Assembly: GCF_019236175.1 (NCBI RefSeq)
Contig: NZ_JAFAJM010000009.1
Location: forward strand, 248,001 to 312,000
Source: Chryseobacterium sp.
Lineage (GTDB): Bacteria; Bacteroidota; Bacteroidia; Flavobacteriales; Weeksellaceae
Length of the DNA: 64,000 nt
Reading direction: 5' to 3'
The position numbers were made by a program, and so were the translations under genes. Of this stretch, positions 34,901 to 42,492 are shown in pieces. Within the stretch, counting starts at the first letter, position 1. The number at the start of each line of letters is the position of its first letter. The notes beneath the pieces are model-generated. The model was not told where the DNA came from, did not search any database, and saw only the letters and a list, made by a program, of their open reading frames with translations.

Positions 34901-36823
34901 GTTAAAAATTTATTTAATTTTAAAGGTTCTGCTGGACATCGAAGATATTCGCTTAGATCTATTGTAGAGCGAGATATTGATTTATTTACTTCTTTCTTTC
35001 CTGTGATCCTAACCACTCCAGACGTTGCCAGTAATTTATTTAATCAAAATAATAAATATTTTGACATAGTTCTTTTTGACGAAGCTAGTCAGCTGAGATT
35101 AGAAGATAATTTGCCAGCAATGCTAAAAGGTAAACAGATTGTAATTGCTGGTGATGAACATCAGATGCCGCCTTCAAATTACTTCTCAAAAATCTTAGAT
35201 GGCGACGTAGAGAGTGAAGACGAAATAATAGAAGATGATTCAAACATAATTAAAGATAAATCATCTTTAGATTCATTAGCTTTGTCTTGCTTATCGCTTC
35301 TGGAATTCGGTACCGAAATGAACTTTAGCTCGAAATCCTTGGATTTCCATTACAGATCAAAACACCCTGATCTAATAGAATTTTCGAATCATGCTTTCTA
35401 TAAACAAAAGTTAAAGGCTTTACCACAAGTTTTGGACTACAAAGCTATTTCTTATATCAATGTAGGGGGTGTTTTTGAAAATAGGGTAAATGAACTTGAA
35501 GCAGATATGGTTTTATCTATTTTAGAAAATAATATTAAGAAAGATGCTAAAAACAAATATCCGTCAGTTGGTATTGCTACTTTTAACATCACACAGCGGG
35601 ATCTCATTAAAAATAAAATTGTAGAGCGGCAGAAACAAGAGAAATATAAAGATTTCAACAATAAAATTCTCGAGTTAGAAAAAGAAGGATTATTTGTAAA
35701 AAACTTAGAAAATATTCAGGGTGATGAAAGAGATATTATTATTTTATCTACGACCTATGGAAATAATGTTGATGGTTCTTTTGCTGAAAGATTTGGTCCT
35801 TTGAATTTTGAGAAAGGATATAAATTACTGAATGTAATCGTAACCAGAGCCAAATATAAAAACTTCATTGTCACTTCAATTCCGGAAGAAAGGATACTAA
35901 ATTTCAAATCGTATTTAGTTACGCAGAAAAGCAATAATAAAAAAGCAGTTCTTTATGCATACTTAGCTTATTCAAAAGCAGTAAGTGATGGTAATGATGA
36001 TTTGCGTCTAGCTGTTTTAGAAGCTCTTAAAGCTAACTATATTAATGAAGCTAATATTGACAGCGACGTTACACCTCGACTTGAATCGCCCTTTGAAGAA
36101 GAGGTTTTTGAGCGATTGAGTAAAAGGATGGATAAGACATTTATTAAAACTCAATACAAAGTTGGTGGTTTTAGAATTGATATGGTAATTGATTTTCTAA
36201 CGCCGGGCATTCCAAAAATTGCACTTGAATGTGATGGGGCAAAGTATCACTCAAGTGATGAAGCATATCTTTATGATTTACACCGACAACGTATATTAGA
36301 AGCGCAAGGCTTTGTTTTTCATCGTATTTGGGGAACAAATTGGTGGCGTGATCCAGAATCAGAATTGGAAAAGCTATTATCATTCATTGAAATTGTAAAA
36401 AGTCCAAAGGTGGGTAATATCTTTGATATATCATTGACCAAACAATTAATTACAACTGACGAATTAATAATACCTACCGATGATCAACAAGGATTTGATA
36501 TTTTAAATCTATCAATTGATGAAGAGGACGAAGATGAACAAATCATATTGGATTTGACAGATGGCACTCCAATTGAAGCGCCAACAAAAAAAATCTCCAA
36601 AATTTTATTAGGTTCAGAAATAAAGGTGAAATTTTTGAACGATAAAACGATTCAAAAATTTAGAGTTGTTAATGAGGAAATGAAAAGCACTTACATATCT
36701 GATGATGTTCTCCCACTTTCCATTCAAAGCCCTATCGGAAAGGCAGTTCTTAATAAGTCTGAAGGAGAAACAGCGAGAATAGATGGAATTGATCGATTCA
36801 TCGAAATATTACAAGTAGGATAA
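31967..36823 (+). CDS. SF1 helicase with C-terminal PD-(D/E)XK-type nuclease (Hhe / DUF4011-like)
   Basis: A 1618-aa protein. Residues 1-250 resemble DUF4011 (KLTVAPLIIWQLELIRSKK, then the WVIKKN...SPIYINEVL stretch). The SF1 (Upf1-like) helicase core has GPPGTGKS at 317-324, a roughly 700-residue helical insertion, DEAS at 1038-1041, GDEHQMPP from 1062, LENIQGDERDIIIL with G1252, and NVIVTRAK at 1289-1296. A Vsr/DUF559-like nuclease domain follows: FRIDMVIDF (D1405), ALECDGAKYH (E1421, D1423) and VFHRIWGTNWWRDPE. The last 140 residues are a separate domain. Similar helicase-nucleases are called Hhe in antiviral surveys. Here it is the fourth gene of a ZorAB-like operon, starting two bases after the HNH stop. 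Confidence 0.88.
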   Translation: MELSKSLLIELQKRLKVGNRKGVHLNAIPKKSAYKLDISTLSTIDENLPNEFLNTLLSKNNFSFEISWKDIDIDLFNLDEKEHKKFISLGKSFEYLRNQVEVIKSEKGIETFGFGFPLLIRRDRIDKKLTVAPLIIWQLELIRSKKNDTWVIKKNEDSPIYINEVLINHLKSDSNIDLQQISSETLENGLISKNELFDICLNVLEITNIASKEKLKINLENVFNDILPIGSEERFKNLALNDANSLIQFSGLFSYFEIHKHNIIKDYDELLKLAGEEISQGILENNDFQSITSIPTDPTQQSALNSLCAIKDLVIQGPPGTGKSQTLTGILVNALENRKKTIVVCEKNTALEILQTSLQKIGLSQHVILIHDISSDRKKVVTSVRNRLDDLSVLRSKFVNSKFTYDTQLKKINELVSKINSKHSLLKDPLLANWNWTDVVGLYLKNLGTKSDKPISFSSQIKFEFNYDEFAYLTSLITEGERFFKLKDEIQLSSFLLPEAFKSTSFYQLEDRINEAFSTYEESISQIIASKEALYNEYFEDRKNSLYNHISKIKSALDKIDSLNLNLDNQLNLLKQKFYDLEHKDFSRDLQRFANEKDLLKRLYDKYNGDLDFKNEEKLLGFSYKITSLFSNAKKQKIADFYLFCSTLEELNSKVQGSIFFPRIEYKASMQSKLDSFDKFYSESEKIKKQLNLDIEDKFSGLDLNYLLSLENQSKLQEHINLLKSRPFISENEKAILNDLSIFITDYFIDQKQLYDNLQSSINESSDFKDEYLFSTSDVENSSQTNKIFKRIDQVNFSINSTIDFEFLNADIFEDKERFSHLKNFQYLNNFLKNLDEKIKSDRLINNLSQSKNINAYITSVQSLIEQKKSTIDADPNAFRKEYDWHNFINSLTENNSFIVNALLDSPNWLTDFYVNYFNRLLRENANDNLPIDQHSIDDLFEAEHNIKTNQINFVNYIWFNEQNNKTETFDRNNAALKVKNLFNFKGSAGHRRYSLRSIVERDIDLFTSFFPVILTTPDVASNLFNQNNKYFDIVLFDEASQLRLEDNLPAMLKGKQIVIAGDEHQMPPSNYFSKILDGDVESEDEIIEDDSNIIKDKSSLDSLALSCLSLLEFGTEMNFSSKSLDFHYRSKHPDLIEFSNHAFYKQKLKALPQVLDYKAISYINVGGVFENRVNELEADMVLSILENNIKKDAKNKYPSVGIATFNITQRDLIKNKIVERQKQEKYKDFNNKILELEKEGLFVKNLENIQGDERDIIILSTTYGNNVDGSFAERFGPLNFEKGYKLLNVIVTRAKYKNFIVTSIPEERILNFKSYLVTQKSNNKKAVLYAYLAYSKAVSDGNDDLRLAVLEALKANYINEANIDSDVTPRLESPFEEEVFERLSKRMDKTFIKTQYKVGGFRIDMVIDFLTPGIPKIALECDGAKYHSSDEAYLYDLHRQRILEAQGFVFHRIWGTNWWRDPESELEKLLSFIEIVKSPKVGNIFDISLTKQLITTDELIIPTDDQQGFDILNLSIDEEDEDEQIILDLTDGTPIEAPTKKISKILLGSEIKVKFLNDKTIQKFRVVNEEMKSTYISDDVLPLSIQSPIGKAVLNKSEGETARIDGIDRFIEILQVG

Positions 36824-36855
36824 ATTATTCTTTAAACAACATAATTTGAGTAGGA

Positions 36856-37370
36856 ATGTATTTCATTACAGAAAAAGACCAGAATTACACTATAAAAGGT
36901 TCAAAAGATCCTTTAGGTTTTCAAGTTATCTGGCAGTCAGCAGGAAGAAAACTTATTCCAAATCTTTCAACAGTTTCTAATAATCTAATTGATTTTCAAA
37001 TTTTATGTTTAGCGCATACAATCAAAAAAAGAGTTTAAAATAGCAGATGTAAATTTTGAATCCTTTTTATAAGGTTTGAACAAATTATGGCTTACACAAG
37101 TATTACAGGGATAAATCTTCAAGTTTTAATTGAGTTGATAAGGTCAGGCTTCAAATGAAGAACTTAAAATTTCTGTTAATAATCAAATCTTGTCCAATCA
37201 AAAAGCATACGGAATATGGGGTAAATATAATAGACCTTTTAGAAGAAAAACAGGATCTGAGATTAATTGAAGAAAAAGTTATCTATCAAAACGGAAATTT
37301 TACATTCAATAAATTATGGGTATGACTATCTAAAGAAGGAGATTGGAAAGTTTTAAATCTGGAAGATTAA
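36856..37370 (+). pseudogene. Decayed gene of unknown family
   Basis: The first 60 codons are clean and coding-like (MYFITEKDQNYTIKGSKDPL, then GFQVIWQSAGRKLIPNLS). After that, stops and frameshifts break a continuing homologous-looking product: RFEQIMAYT at 37075, ELKISVNNQILSNQKAYGIW at about 37160-37220 and GKYNRPF. It looks like the N-terminal third of a larger gene that was degrading. The family is not recognised. It is the last gene-like sequence before the right direct repeat. Confidence 0.5.
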
Positions 37371-37511
37371 TATAATTTTCTAAAGACTAGAATTCGTTGT
37401 TCATTTTATCATATGAGCAGAAAATAGTAAATAGAAATCAGGTCTTTAAAAGTATTTGAACGGAAACTCAATTAAAAGATATTTGATGAGCAAGAGAAAT
37501 GGGAGAAGTCT

Positions 37512-37548
37512 TAAAAAAATAAAAACCGCTTACATGACGTAAGCGGTT
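37512..37548 (-). terminator. Terminator of the CAU tRNA gene
   Basis: AACCGCTTAC (37524-37533) and GTAAGCGGTT (37539-37548) form a 10-bp stem with a 5-base loop. On the minus strand it is followed by TTTATTTTTTT, which fits an intrinsic terminator for the tRNA gene. The hairpin lies inside the direct repeat. Confidence 0.8.
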
Positions 37549-37572
37549 GATTTTCTGTGGTCCCACCTGGGC
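37521..37572. repeat. Right direct repeat (tRNA 3' end, attR-like)
   Basis: A 52-bp repeat shared with 25249-25300 (one mismatch). It covers the tRNA terminator hairpin and the 3' part of the tRNA gene up to the T-arm. The rest of the tRNA gene (to 37631) is present only here. Confidence 0.85.
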
Positions 37573-37631
37573 TCGAACCAGGGACCACCTGATTATGAGT
37601 CAGGTGCTCTAACCAACTGAGCTATAGGACC
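37558..37631 (-). tRNA. tRNA with CAU anticodon (Met, or Ile2 if lysidinylated)
   Basis: A 74-nt cloverleaf on the minus strand, without an encoded CCA. The acceptor stem is GGTCCTA/TGGGACC, the D-arm AGCTCAGTTGGTTAGAGC, the anticodon loop CTCATAA (CAU; anticodon at 37595-37597), the T-arm CCTGGTTCGAGCCCAGG and the discriminator A. The acceptor pairs C4-G69 and C5-G68 are the ones TilS favours in E. coli tRNA-Ile2, so identity as Ile(k2CAU) is possible; elongator Met is the alternative. It is the integration site of the island. Confidence 0.92.
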
Positions 37632-37658
37632 TCAAAACTTGGTTAAATTTTGTGTTTG

Positions 37659-37666
37659 CAAAAATA
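37659..37666 (-). promoter_or_regulatory. TAnnTTTG -7 element for the CAU tRNA
   Basis: The minus strand reads TATTTTTG, a consensus match, 27 bases before the tRNA 5' end at 37631. Confidence 0.5.
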
Positions 37667-37693
37667 GTAAAAATTATTTCACTACAAAATTTT

Positions 37694-38092
37694 TTATTGC
37701 TTTTCTTGGCAAAGTTCTACCAGCACGCCGTTTGTAGACTTTGGATGAAGGAATACAACTAATTTGTTATCAGCACCTTCTTTCGGTTCTTCAGAGATGA
37801 ACTGGAACCCTTCTTTTTTTAATCTTTTTATTTCTTCCAGGATATTTTCAACACCAAATGCCAGATGATGGATCCCTTCCCCCTTTTTTTCGATGAATTT
37901 TGAGATGGGGCTTTCAGGATTACTGGCCTCCAGCAACTCTAATTTACTTTCACCCGTTTCATAGAAAGAAGTCACCACTCCTTCCCTTTCCACGGTTTCT
38001 TTTTTATAAGACTCTTTTCCTAATAATTTGGTGAAAAGCTCATCAGAGATTCCTAAAGACTTTACAGCAATACCAATATGTTCCAGTTTCAT
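37694..38092 (-). CDS. mce: Methylmalonyl-CoA epimerase
   Basis: A 132-aa VOC-fold enzyme that interconverts (R)- and (S)-methylmalonyl-CoA in propionate/succinyl-CoA metabolism. Family-type residues are H5 (MKLEHIGIAV), E52 (SKLELLEA), H76 (EGIHHLAFGV) and E126 (GVLVELCQ), which form the metal and acid/base site. HLAFGVENI and FLHPKSTNGVLVEL are typical of bacterial mce. It is divergent from rbfA across 93 bases. The gene is usually a single conserved copy in Flavobacteria. Confidence 0.9.
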   Translation of the reverse strand: MKLEHIGIAVKSLGISDELFTKLLGKESYKKETVEREGVVTSFYETGESKLELLEASNPESPISKFIEKKGEGIHHLAFGVENILEEIKRLKKEGFQFISEEPKEGADNKLVVFLHPKSTNGVLVELCQEKQ

Positions 38093-38169
38093 AGATACTA
38101 ATAAATATAATTAAATCGTAAATTTGATACTGTAGTTTAATTTCAAAGTATCAATTCAAACAAAAGTAC

Positions 38170-38177
38170 TAAATTTG
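38170..38177 (+). promoter_or_regulatory. TAnnTTTG -7 element for rbfA
   Basis: TAAATTTG matches the consensus, 8 bases before the ATG at 38186. The leader would be very short. A minus-strand match (TACTTTTG at 38161-38168) lies next to it, facing mce. Confidence 0.45.
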
Positions 38178-38185
38178 CAGAAATT

Positions 38186-38545
38186 ATGGAAAGTAACAGA
38201 CAAAGAAAAGTAGCACAGATCATTCAGGAAGACTTCGCAGAGCTTTTCCGCAAACAGGCTGCAGACAGTAAGCAAAGCATATTAGTCTCCGTTTCAGATG
38301 TAAAAGTAACGGCCGACCTGGGAATCGCTAAAATCTATTTAAGCATTTTCCCACAGGAATTCCGTTCTGCAGTGATGAAAGAGATTGAAGAAAACAAGCC
38401 TCAGTACAGAAACTTCATAGGCCAGAAAATGGCAAAACAGGTACGTATTATTCCACAGCTTAATTTTTACCTGGACACAGCTCTTGACGACGTTGAAAAA
38501 CTCGAAAGAGAATTAAGAGGAGAAGGTGACAATCCTGTTTTATAG
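38186..38545 (+). CDS. rbfA: Ribosome-binding factor A
   Basis: A 119-aa KH-like protein that binds the 30S precursor and helps 16S rRNA 5'-end maturation. Typical stretches are ESNRQRKVAQIIQEDFAELF at the start, VSVSDVKVTADLGIAKIYLS in the middle and VRIIPQLNFYLDTALDD near the end, where a helix-Ala-helix motif gives the RNA-binding face. It begins an apparent two-gene operon with the LolE/FtsX-like permease, which starts only three bases later with TTG. Confidence 0.94.
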   Translation: MESNRQRKVAQIIQEDFAELFRKQAADSKQSILVSVSDVKVTADLGIAKIYLSIFPQEFRSAVMKEIEENKPQYRNFIGQKMAKQVRIIPQLNFYLDTALDDVEKLERELRGEGDNPVL

Positions 38546-38548
38546 ATC

Positions 38549-39754
38549 TTGAAGAATATTGCATTTTACATAGCATCCAGATACCTTTTGGCTAAAAAAG
38601 GCAGTACTGCCGTTACGTTTATTACGTGGCTGGCGGTAGGCGCTATGACGGTTGCTGTGACTGCAATGTTCGTCATTATTTCAGTATTTTCAGGACTGGA
38701 AGATCTGAATAAAGATCTTATTTCCAATCTTCATGCAGACCTGACCATAAAAAGCACTTCAGGAAAAACCATTAAAAACCTGGACAACGTCAGTAAAGCA
38801 TTACACGACAATAAAGAAATCAGCAGCTTCTCCCGTATCATTGAAGAAAAAGTATACATCAGTTTCAATGGTAAAGGAGATATAGCCTATTTAAGAGGTG
38901 TCGACTCTGCCTATGTTAAAGTGAATCCCATCAATAAAGATGTATTCTACGGTACGTACCCAAGTTTCAAATATTCCAATGAAGCATTAATGGAAAACAG
39001 CCTGGATAACCGGCTTTCAATACCTGTAGGATCTTCAAATAATTATGCAACCGTCTTCATGCCTAAGCCGGGTACCGGAATCATTAATAAAGAAGAGGAT
39101 ATTTATAACAAAAGGGATATTCTGGTAACAGGAGTTTTCCCGGGAAAAGATCAGCTGGACAATTACATCATTTCCCCAATTGAACTGACAGAAGAATTAC
39201 TAAGCTTACCTAAGAAATCCGCATATCAGATCGTCATTAAACTGAAAAATCCTGATAATGCCGATGCTGTAAAACAGGATCTGCTTTCTAAACTCGGAAA
39301 AAATATTGAGATCAAAACCAAAGAAGAAGAAAATGCCGCTTTCTGGAAAATGATCAATACTGAAAAAATGTTCATCTACCTGATTTTCGCATTGGTGATT
39401 TTCATTACTACCTTTAATCTTGCCGGAGCTATTATTATCCTGCAGCTGGATAAAAAAGAACAGGCAAAATCCCTGATTTCACTCGGCTTCCCTTTAAGCC
39501 ATCTGAGAATGACTTATTTCTACACCGGCCTGCTCATCGTGATTTCGGGAGTTATATCCGGTTTACTCCTTGGAACCGCACTTTGCTACTTCCAGTTGTA
39601 TACAGAATTTTTCAGAGCCAATGAAGTACTTCCTTTCCCTGTAAAAATTGTAGGAAAAAACTATACCATCGTAGCACTTACCGCTTCCATGTTCGGAATT
39701 ACCATCTCCTGGTTCTTCTCAAAAATCAGCAAAGAGTATATTACTAAAAATTAA
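38549..39754 (+). CDS. LolE/FtsX-like ABC transporter permease
   Basis: A 401-aa inner-membrane protein with four helices: near 20-50, and three clustered at about 275-300, 320-350 and 370-395. A large periplasmic domain lies between the first and second helix. The N-terminus NIAFYIASRYLLAKKGSTAV matches the LolC/E-type start. Reading begins at TTG, since the next in-frame ATG (about 38645) lies inside the first helix. LolE-like proteins extract outer-membrane-bound lipoproteins; other FtsX-like permeases act in cell-wall control. No ATPase gene is adjacent, so the partner is elsewhere. Confidence 0.88.
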   Translation: MKNIAFYIASRYLLAKKGSTAVTFITWLAVGAMTVAVTAMFVIISVFSGLEDLNKDLISNLHADLTIKSTSGKTIKNLDNVSKALHDNKEISSFSRIIEEKVYISFNGKGDIAYLRGVDSAYVKVNPINKDVFYGTYPSFKYSNEALMENSLDNRLSIPVGSSNNYATVFMPKPGTGIINKEEDIYNKRDILVTGVFPGKDQLDNYIISPIELTEELLSLPKKSAYQIVIKLKNPDNADAVKQDLLSKLGKNIEIKTKEEENAAFWKMINTEKMFIYLIFALVIFITTFNLAGAIIILQLDKKEQAKSLISLGFPLSHLRMTYFYTGLLIVISGVISGLLLGTALCYFQLYTEFFRANEVLPFPVKIVGKNYTIVALTASMFGITISWFFSKISKEYITKN

Positions 39755-39833
39755 TATATTGAGTTTATAAATTTAACACAAATAAAATATTTCGTTTACA
39801 TTTTTACGTACCTTTACGCCCCAATTTTAAAAA

Positions 39834-41615
39834 ATGAAACGAATTTTATCTTTTTTTCTATTAAGTGTGATATTCATCAACACTTTAGCACAGGCTCCTG
39901 CAGGGTATTACAATGCAGCCACGGGCTTAACGGGTCCAAGTCTTAAAACAGCGCTTAAAACCATTATCTCTTATGGACATTCAGACCATGGCTATAACGG
40001 TTTATGGACCGCTTATTACACGACTGACCGTGATTATTTCTATGAAAATGACGGAACGATACTGGATATTTATTCTGAAAACCCGAACGGTCCCGATCAG
40101 TACAACTTTACTCCGGGAACCAACCAATGCGGAACCTATTCAACTGAAGGACAGTGCTACAACAGAGAACACGTAATTCCTCAGAGTTTATTCAACAGTG
40201 CTTCTCCAATGGTAGCGGATATCAACTTTATCCGTCCTACTGATGGAAAAGTAAACGGAGTGAGATCTAATTACCCTTACGGAGTGGTAGGAAGTGCTTC
40301 TTTCACTTCTAAAAACGGATCAAAATTAGGAACATCCGTATCTCAGGGATATTCAGGAACCGTATTTGAACCTATCGACGCCTTTAAAGGAGATATCGCC
40401 AGAATGATTCTTTATTTTGTAACCAGATATGAAGACAAACTTCCTAACTTTACTTCCGGAGGAATGCTTGGCAATACAGCTTTTCCGGGTCTGCAATCCT
40501 GGGCACTGAATCAATATATCGCATGGCATCTTATGGATCCTGTATCAGCAGAAGAAATTGCAAGAAATAACGCTTCTTACGCTTACCAGGGAAACAGAAA
40601 CCCTTTTATTGATCACCCTGAATATGTGACTCAAATCTGGGGAACTCCTGCTCTTGATACACAGGCTCCTACCGCTGCAACCAATCTGGTTGCCAACAAC
40701 CCTACATCAAGCTCAATCGCATTAAGCTGGACAGCAGCTACCGATAACGTAGGGGTAGCTTCTTATCAGATTTACGCCAATGGTACATTAAGAAGTACTG
40801 TTGCGGGAACTTCAACGTCTACTGTGGTAACCGGGTTATCTCCGCTGACTTCATATACATTCTACATTATTGCTAAAGATGCAGCCGGAAACTCTTCTCC
40901 ACAAAGTGCTACCGCTACAGCAACAACTCTTGACGGACCGGTTAGCGGAAGTTGCGGAGCTGAAGATTTTGAAATGATCTCCGGCGCAGCCAACACTTAT
41001 CTGACAGCAAACTGGACGAATAACGGAATTTCATGGACTGCAACAGACGCAAGAGTTGACCAGACCATCAACAATAAGGCAATCACCATCAGAAACGGTA
41101 ACTTAACCAGCTCAACACTTTCAGGCGGAATTCAGGACTTAACGTTAACCACTCAGCTGAAATTCACCGGAAACGCAGGCAACATCAATGTCTTCGTGAA
41201 TAATGTGAATGTAGGAACGATTCCTTACAGTGACGTTGCAACCACCACCACCATTTACAATATCAACGTAAGCGGAAATGTTGTGATTAAGCTGACAAAC
41301 TCTTCTACCTCAAACAGAGTGGCACTGGATGATCTTAGCTGGTCTTGCTTCAACACACTGGCTACTTCCGAAACTCAAAAGAATAAAACGGAATTTACCA
41401 TCTACCCTAATCCGGTAAAAAATAATGAATTGTTTGTAAAAGGTGAAAACCTTGGTAAAATTTCAAAAGGTGAAATCTATGATCTTTCAGGAAAATTAAT
41501 TCAGACCATTGCCAATCCTTTTAAGAATTCAAATAAAATCAGCCTTCAGGGATTAGTGAAAGGAACATACATCTTAAAAACAGATAATAACACTGCGAAA
41601 TTTATCGTAGATTAA
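39834..41615 (+). CDS. Secreted endonuclease I with FnIII domain and T9SS C-terminal sorting domain
   Basis: A 593-aa secreted protein. The signal peptide is ILSFFLLSVIFINTLAQA. The endonuclease I domain (about 25-275) has the hallmark YNREHVIPQSLF (catalytic His), with ADINFIRPTDGKVNGVRS after it. A fibronectin type III-like domain (about 280-365, DTQAPTAATNLVA...ATATTLDG) and a beta-sandwich region follow. The last 80 residues form a type A T9SS sorting domain (FTIYPNPVKNNELFVKGENL, then GTYILKTDNNTAKFIVD). The enzyme probably degrades external DNA, delivered by type IX secretion. It has its own terminator. Confidence 0.92.
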   Translation: MKRILSFFLLSVIFINTLAQAPAGYYNAATGLTGPSLKTALKTIISYGHSDHGYNGLWTAYYTTDRDYFYENDGTILDIYSENPNGPDQYNFTPGTNQCGTYSTEGQCYNREHVIPQSLFNSASPMVADINFIRPTDGKVNGVRSNYPYGVVGSASFTSKNGSKLGTSVSQGYSGTVFEPIDAFKGDIARMILYFVTRYEDKLPNFTSGGMLGNTAFPGLQSWALNQYIAWHLMDPVSAEEIARNNASYAYQGNRNPFIDHPEYVTQIWGTPALDTQAPTAATNLVANNPTSSSIALSWTAATDNVGVASYQIYANGTLRSTVAGTSTSTVVTGLSPLTSYTFYIIAKDAAGNSSPQSATATATTLDGPVSGSCGAEDFEMISGAANTYLTANWTNNGISWTATDARVDQTINNKAITIRNGNLTSSTLSGGIQDLTLTTQLKFTGNAGNINVFVNNVNVGTIPYSDVATTTTIYNINVSGNVVIKLTNSSTSNRVALDDLSWSCFNTLATSETQKNKTEFTIYPNPVKNNELFVKGENLGKISKGEIYDLSGKLIQTIANPFKNSNKISLQGLVKGTYILKTDNNTAKFIVD

Positions 41616-41637
41616 TTATTAAAAAATATTTCAAATT

Positions 41638-41666
41638 AAAGGCCGGATTTATCCGGTCTTTTTTTT
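41638..41666 (+). terminator. Intrinsic terminator after the endonuclease
   Basis: AAAGGCCGGA (41638-41647) pairs with TCCGGTCTTT (41652-41661), with one G-T wobble and a 4-base loop, followed by a T-run to 41666. Confidence 0.85.
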
Positions 41667-41677
41667 AATTTTGATTA

Positions 41678-42406
41678 ATGGATTCCAATAAAAAATTAGG
41701 ATTGATAGGACGCAATATTTCCTATTCTTTTTCTAAAAAATTCTTCGAAAACAAGTTCCAAAAGCTTATGCTTAAGGACTTTTCTTATGATATTTTTGAC
41801 CTGAACGAAATCAATGAAGTAGAAAATCTGTTTGCTTCTCCCGGATTATTAGGATTCAATGTAACCATTCCTTACAAAGAAAAAATAATAGATTACCTGG
41901 ATGAGCTGAGTGATGAGGCTGAAAAAATAGGAGCTGTAAACTGTGTACTTATCCATAATGGTAAAAAAACAGGATACAATACGGATGCTTTCGGTTTTGA
42001 AAAAACGCTTCTTCTACACAAAAAACCATCACAGGACAAAGCTCTTATTTTAGGAAGCGGAGGCGCCGCAAAAGCGGTAAAATATGTTTTGGACAAACAT
42101 AACATACCTTCTAAAACCATTTCCCGAAACACGGAAACTAATTTTGAAAATCTTGATGAAGAAACAGTCAGAGAATACAAAATTATTATTCAGTGTACTC
42201 CGGTGGGCACTTTTCCCAATATTGAAGATTGCCTGAAATTTCCTTTTGAAGGAATTTCTTCAGATCACCTGGTGATAGATTTAATTTACAACCCCAATTA
42301 TACCAGGTTTATCATGAATGCTTCCGAAAAAGGAGCAAAAACAGTAAACGGTTATTATATGCTTGAACAACAAGCAGAAAAAGCCTGGGAAATTTGGAAT
42401 TTTTAA
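41678..42406 (+). CDS. aroE: Shikimate dehydrogenase
   Basis: A 242-aa NADP-dependent enzyme of the shikimate pathway (dehydroshikimate to shikimate). Substrate motifs are NISYSFSKKFF, GFNVTIPYKE and YNTDAFGFEK. The nucleotide fold carries LILGSGGAAKAVKY, and the C-terminus has VIDLIYNPNYTRF and NGYYMLEQQAEKAWEIW. It is slightly shorter than E. coli AroE (272 aa) but has all core motifs. It begins 12 bases after the T-run of the preceding terminator and seems monocistronic. Confidence 0.93.
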   Translation: MDSNKKLGLIGRNISYSFSKKFFENKFQKLMLKDFSYDIFDLNEINEVENLFASPGLLGFNVTIPYKEKIIDYLDELSDEAEKIGAVNCVLIHNGKKTGYNTDAFGFEKTLLLHKKPSQDKALILGSGGAAKAVKYVLDKHNIPSKTISRNTETNFENLDEETVREYKIIIQCTPVGTFPNIEDCLKFPFEGISSDHLVIDLIYNPNYTRFIMNASEKGAKTVNGYYMLEQQAEKAWEIWNF

Positions 42407-42492
42407 AAAAAATAACATAAATTAGTGCTTTAATTGGCTTTAGAGCTATATTCAAAGGATATTATTAACGCCACTCACATAAAAGATTTGCT

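Larger units (their letters stand above)
25249..37572. mobile_element. Genomic island inserted at a CAU tRNA gene
   Basis: The island is bounded by a 52-bp direct repeat (one mismatch) whose right copy is the 3' end and downstream terminator of an intact tRNA gene on the minus strand; the left copy is the displaced fragment. This is the classic result of integration into a tRNA 3' end by a tyrosine recombinase. The contents differ from the flanks: more A+T, many broken genes, and a defence-like operon (29341-36823). No intact integrase remains, only an arm-domain-like fragment at 27673, so the island is probably immobile now. Confidence 0.8.

Noticed and set aside
34345..36383. Minus-strand frames within the helicase gene
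   Set aside because: Antisense to a long conserved helicase-nuclease with all motifs in the plus frame.
38161..38168. Second promoter facing mce
   Set aside because: TACTTTTG fits on the minus strand, but no -33 partner was found and the leader would be 69 bases; not listed as a feature.
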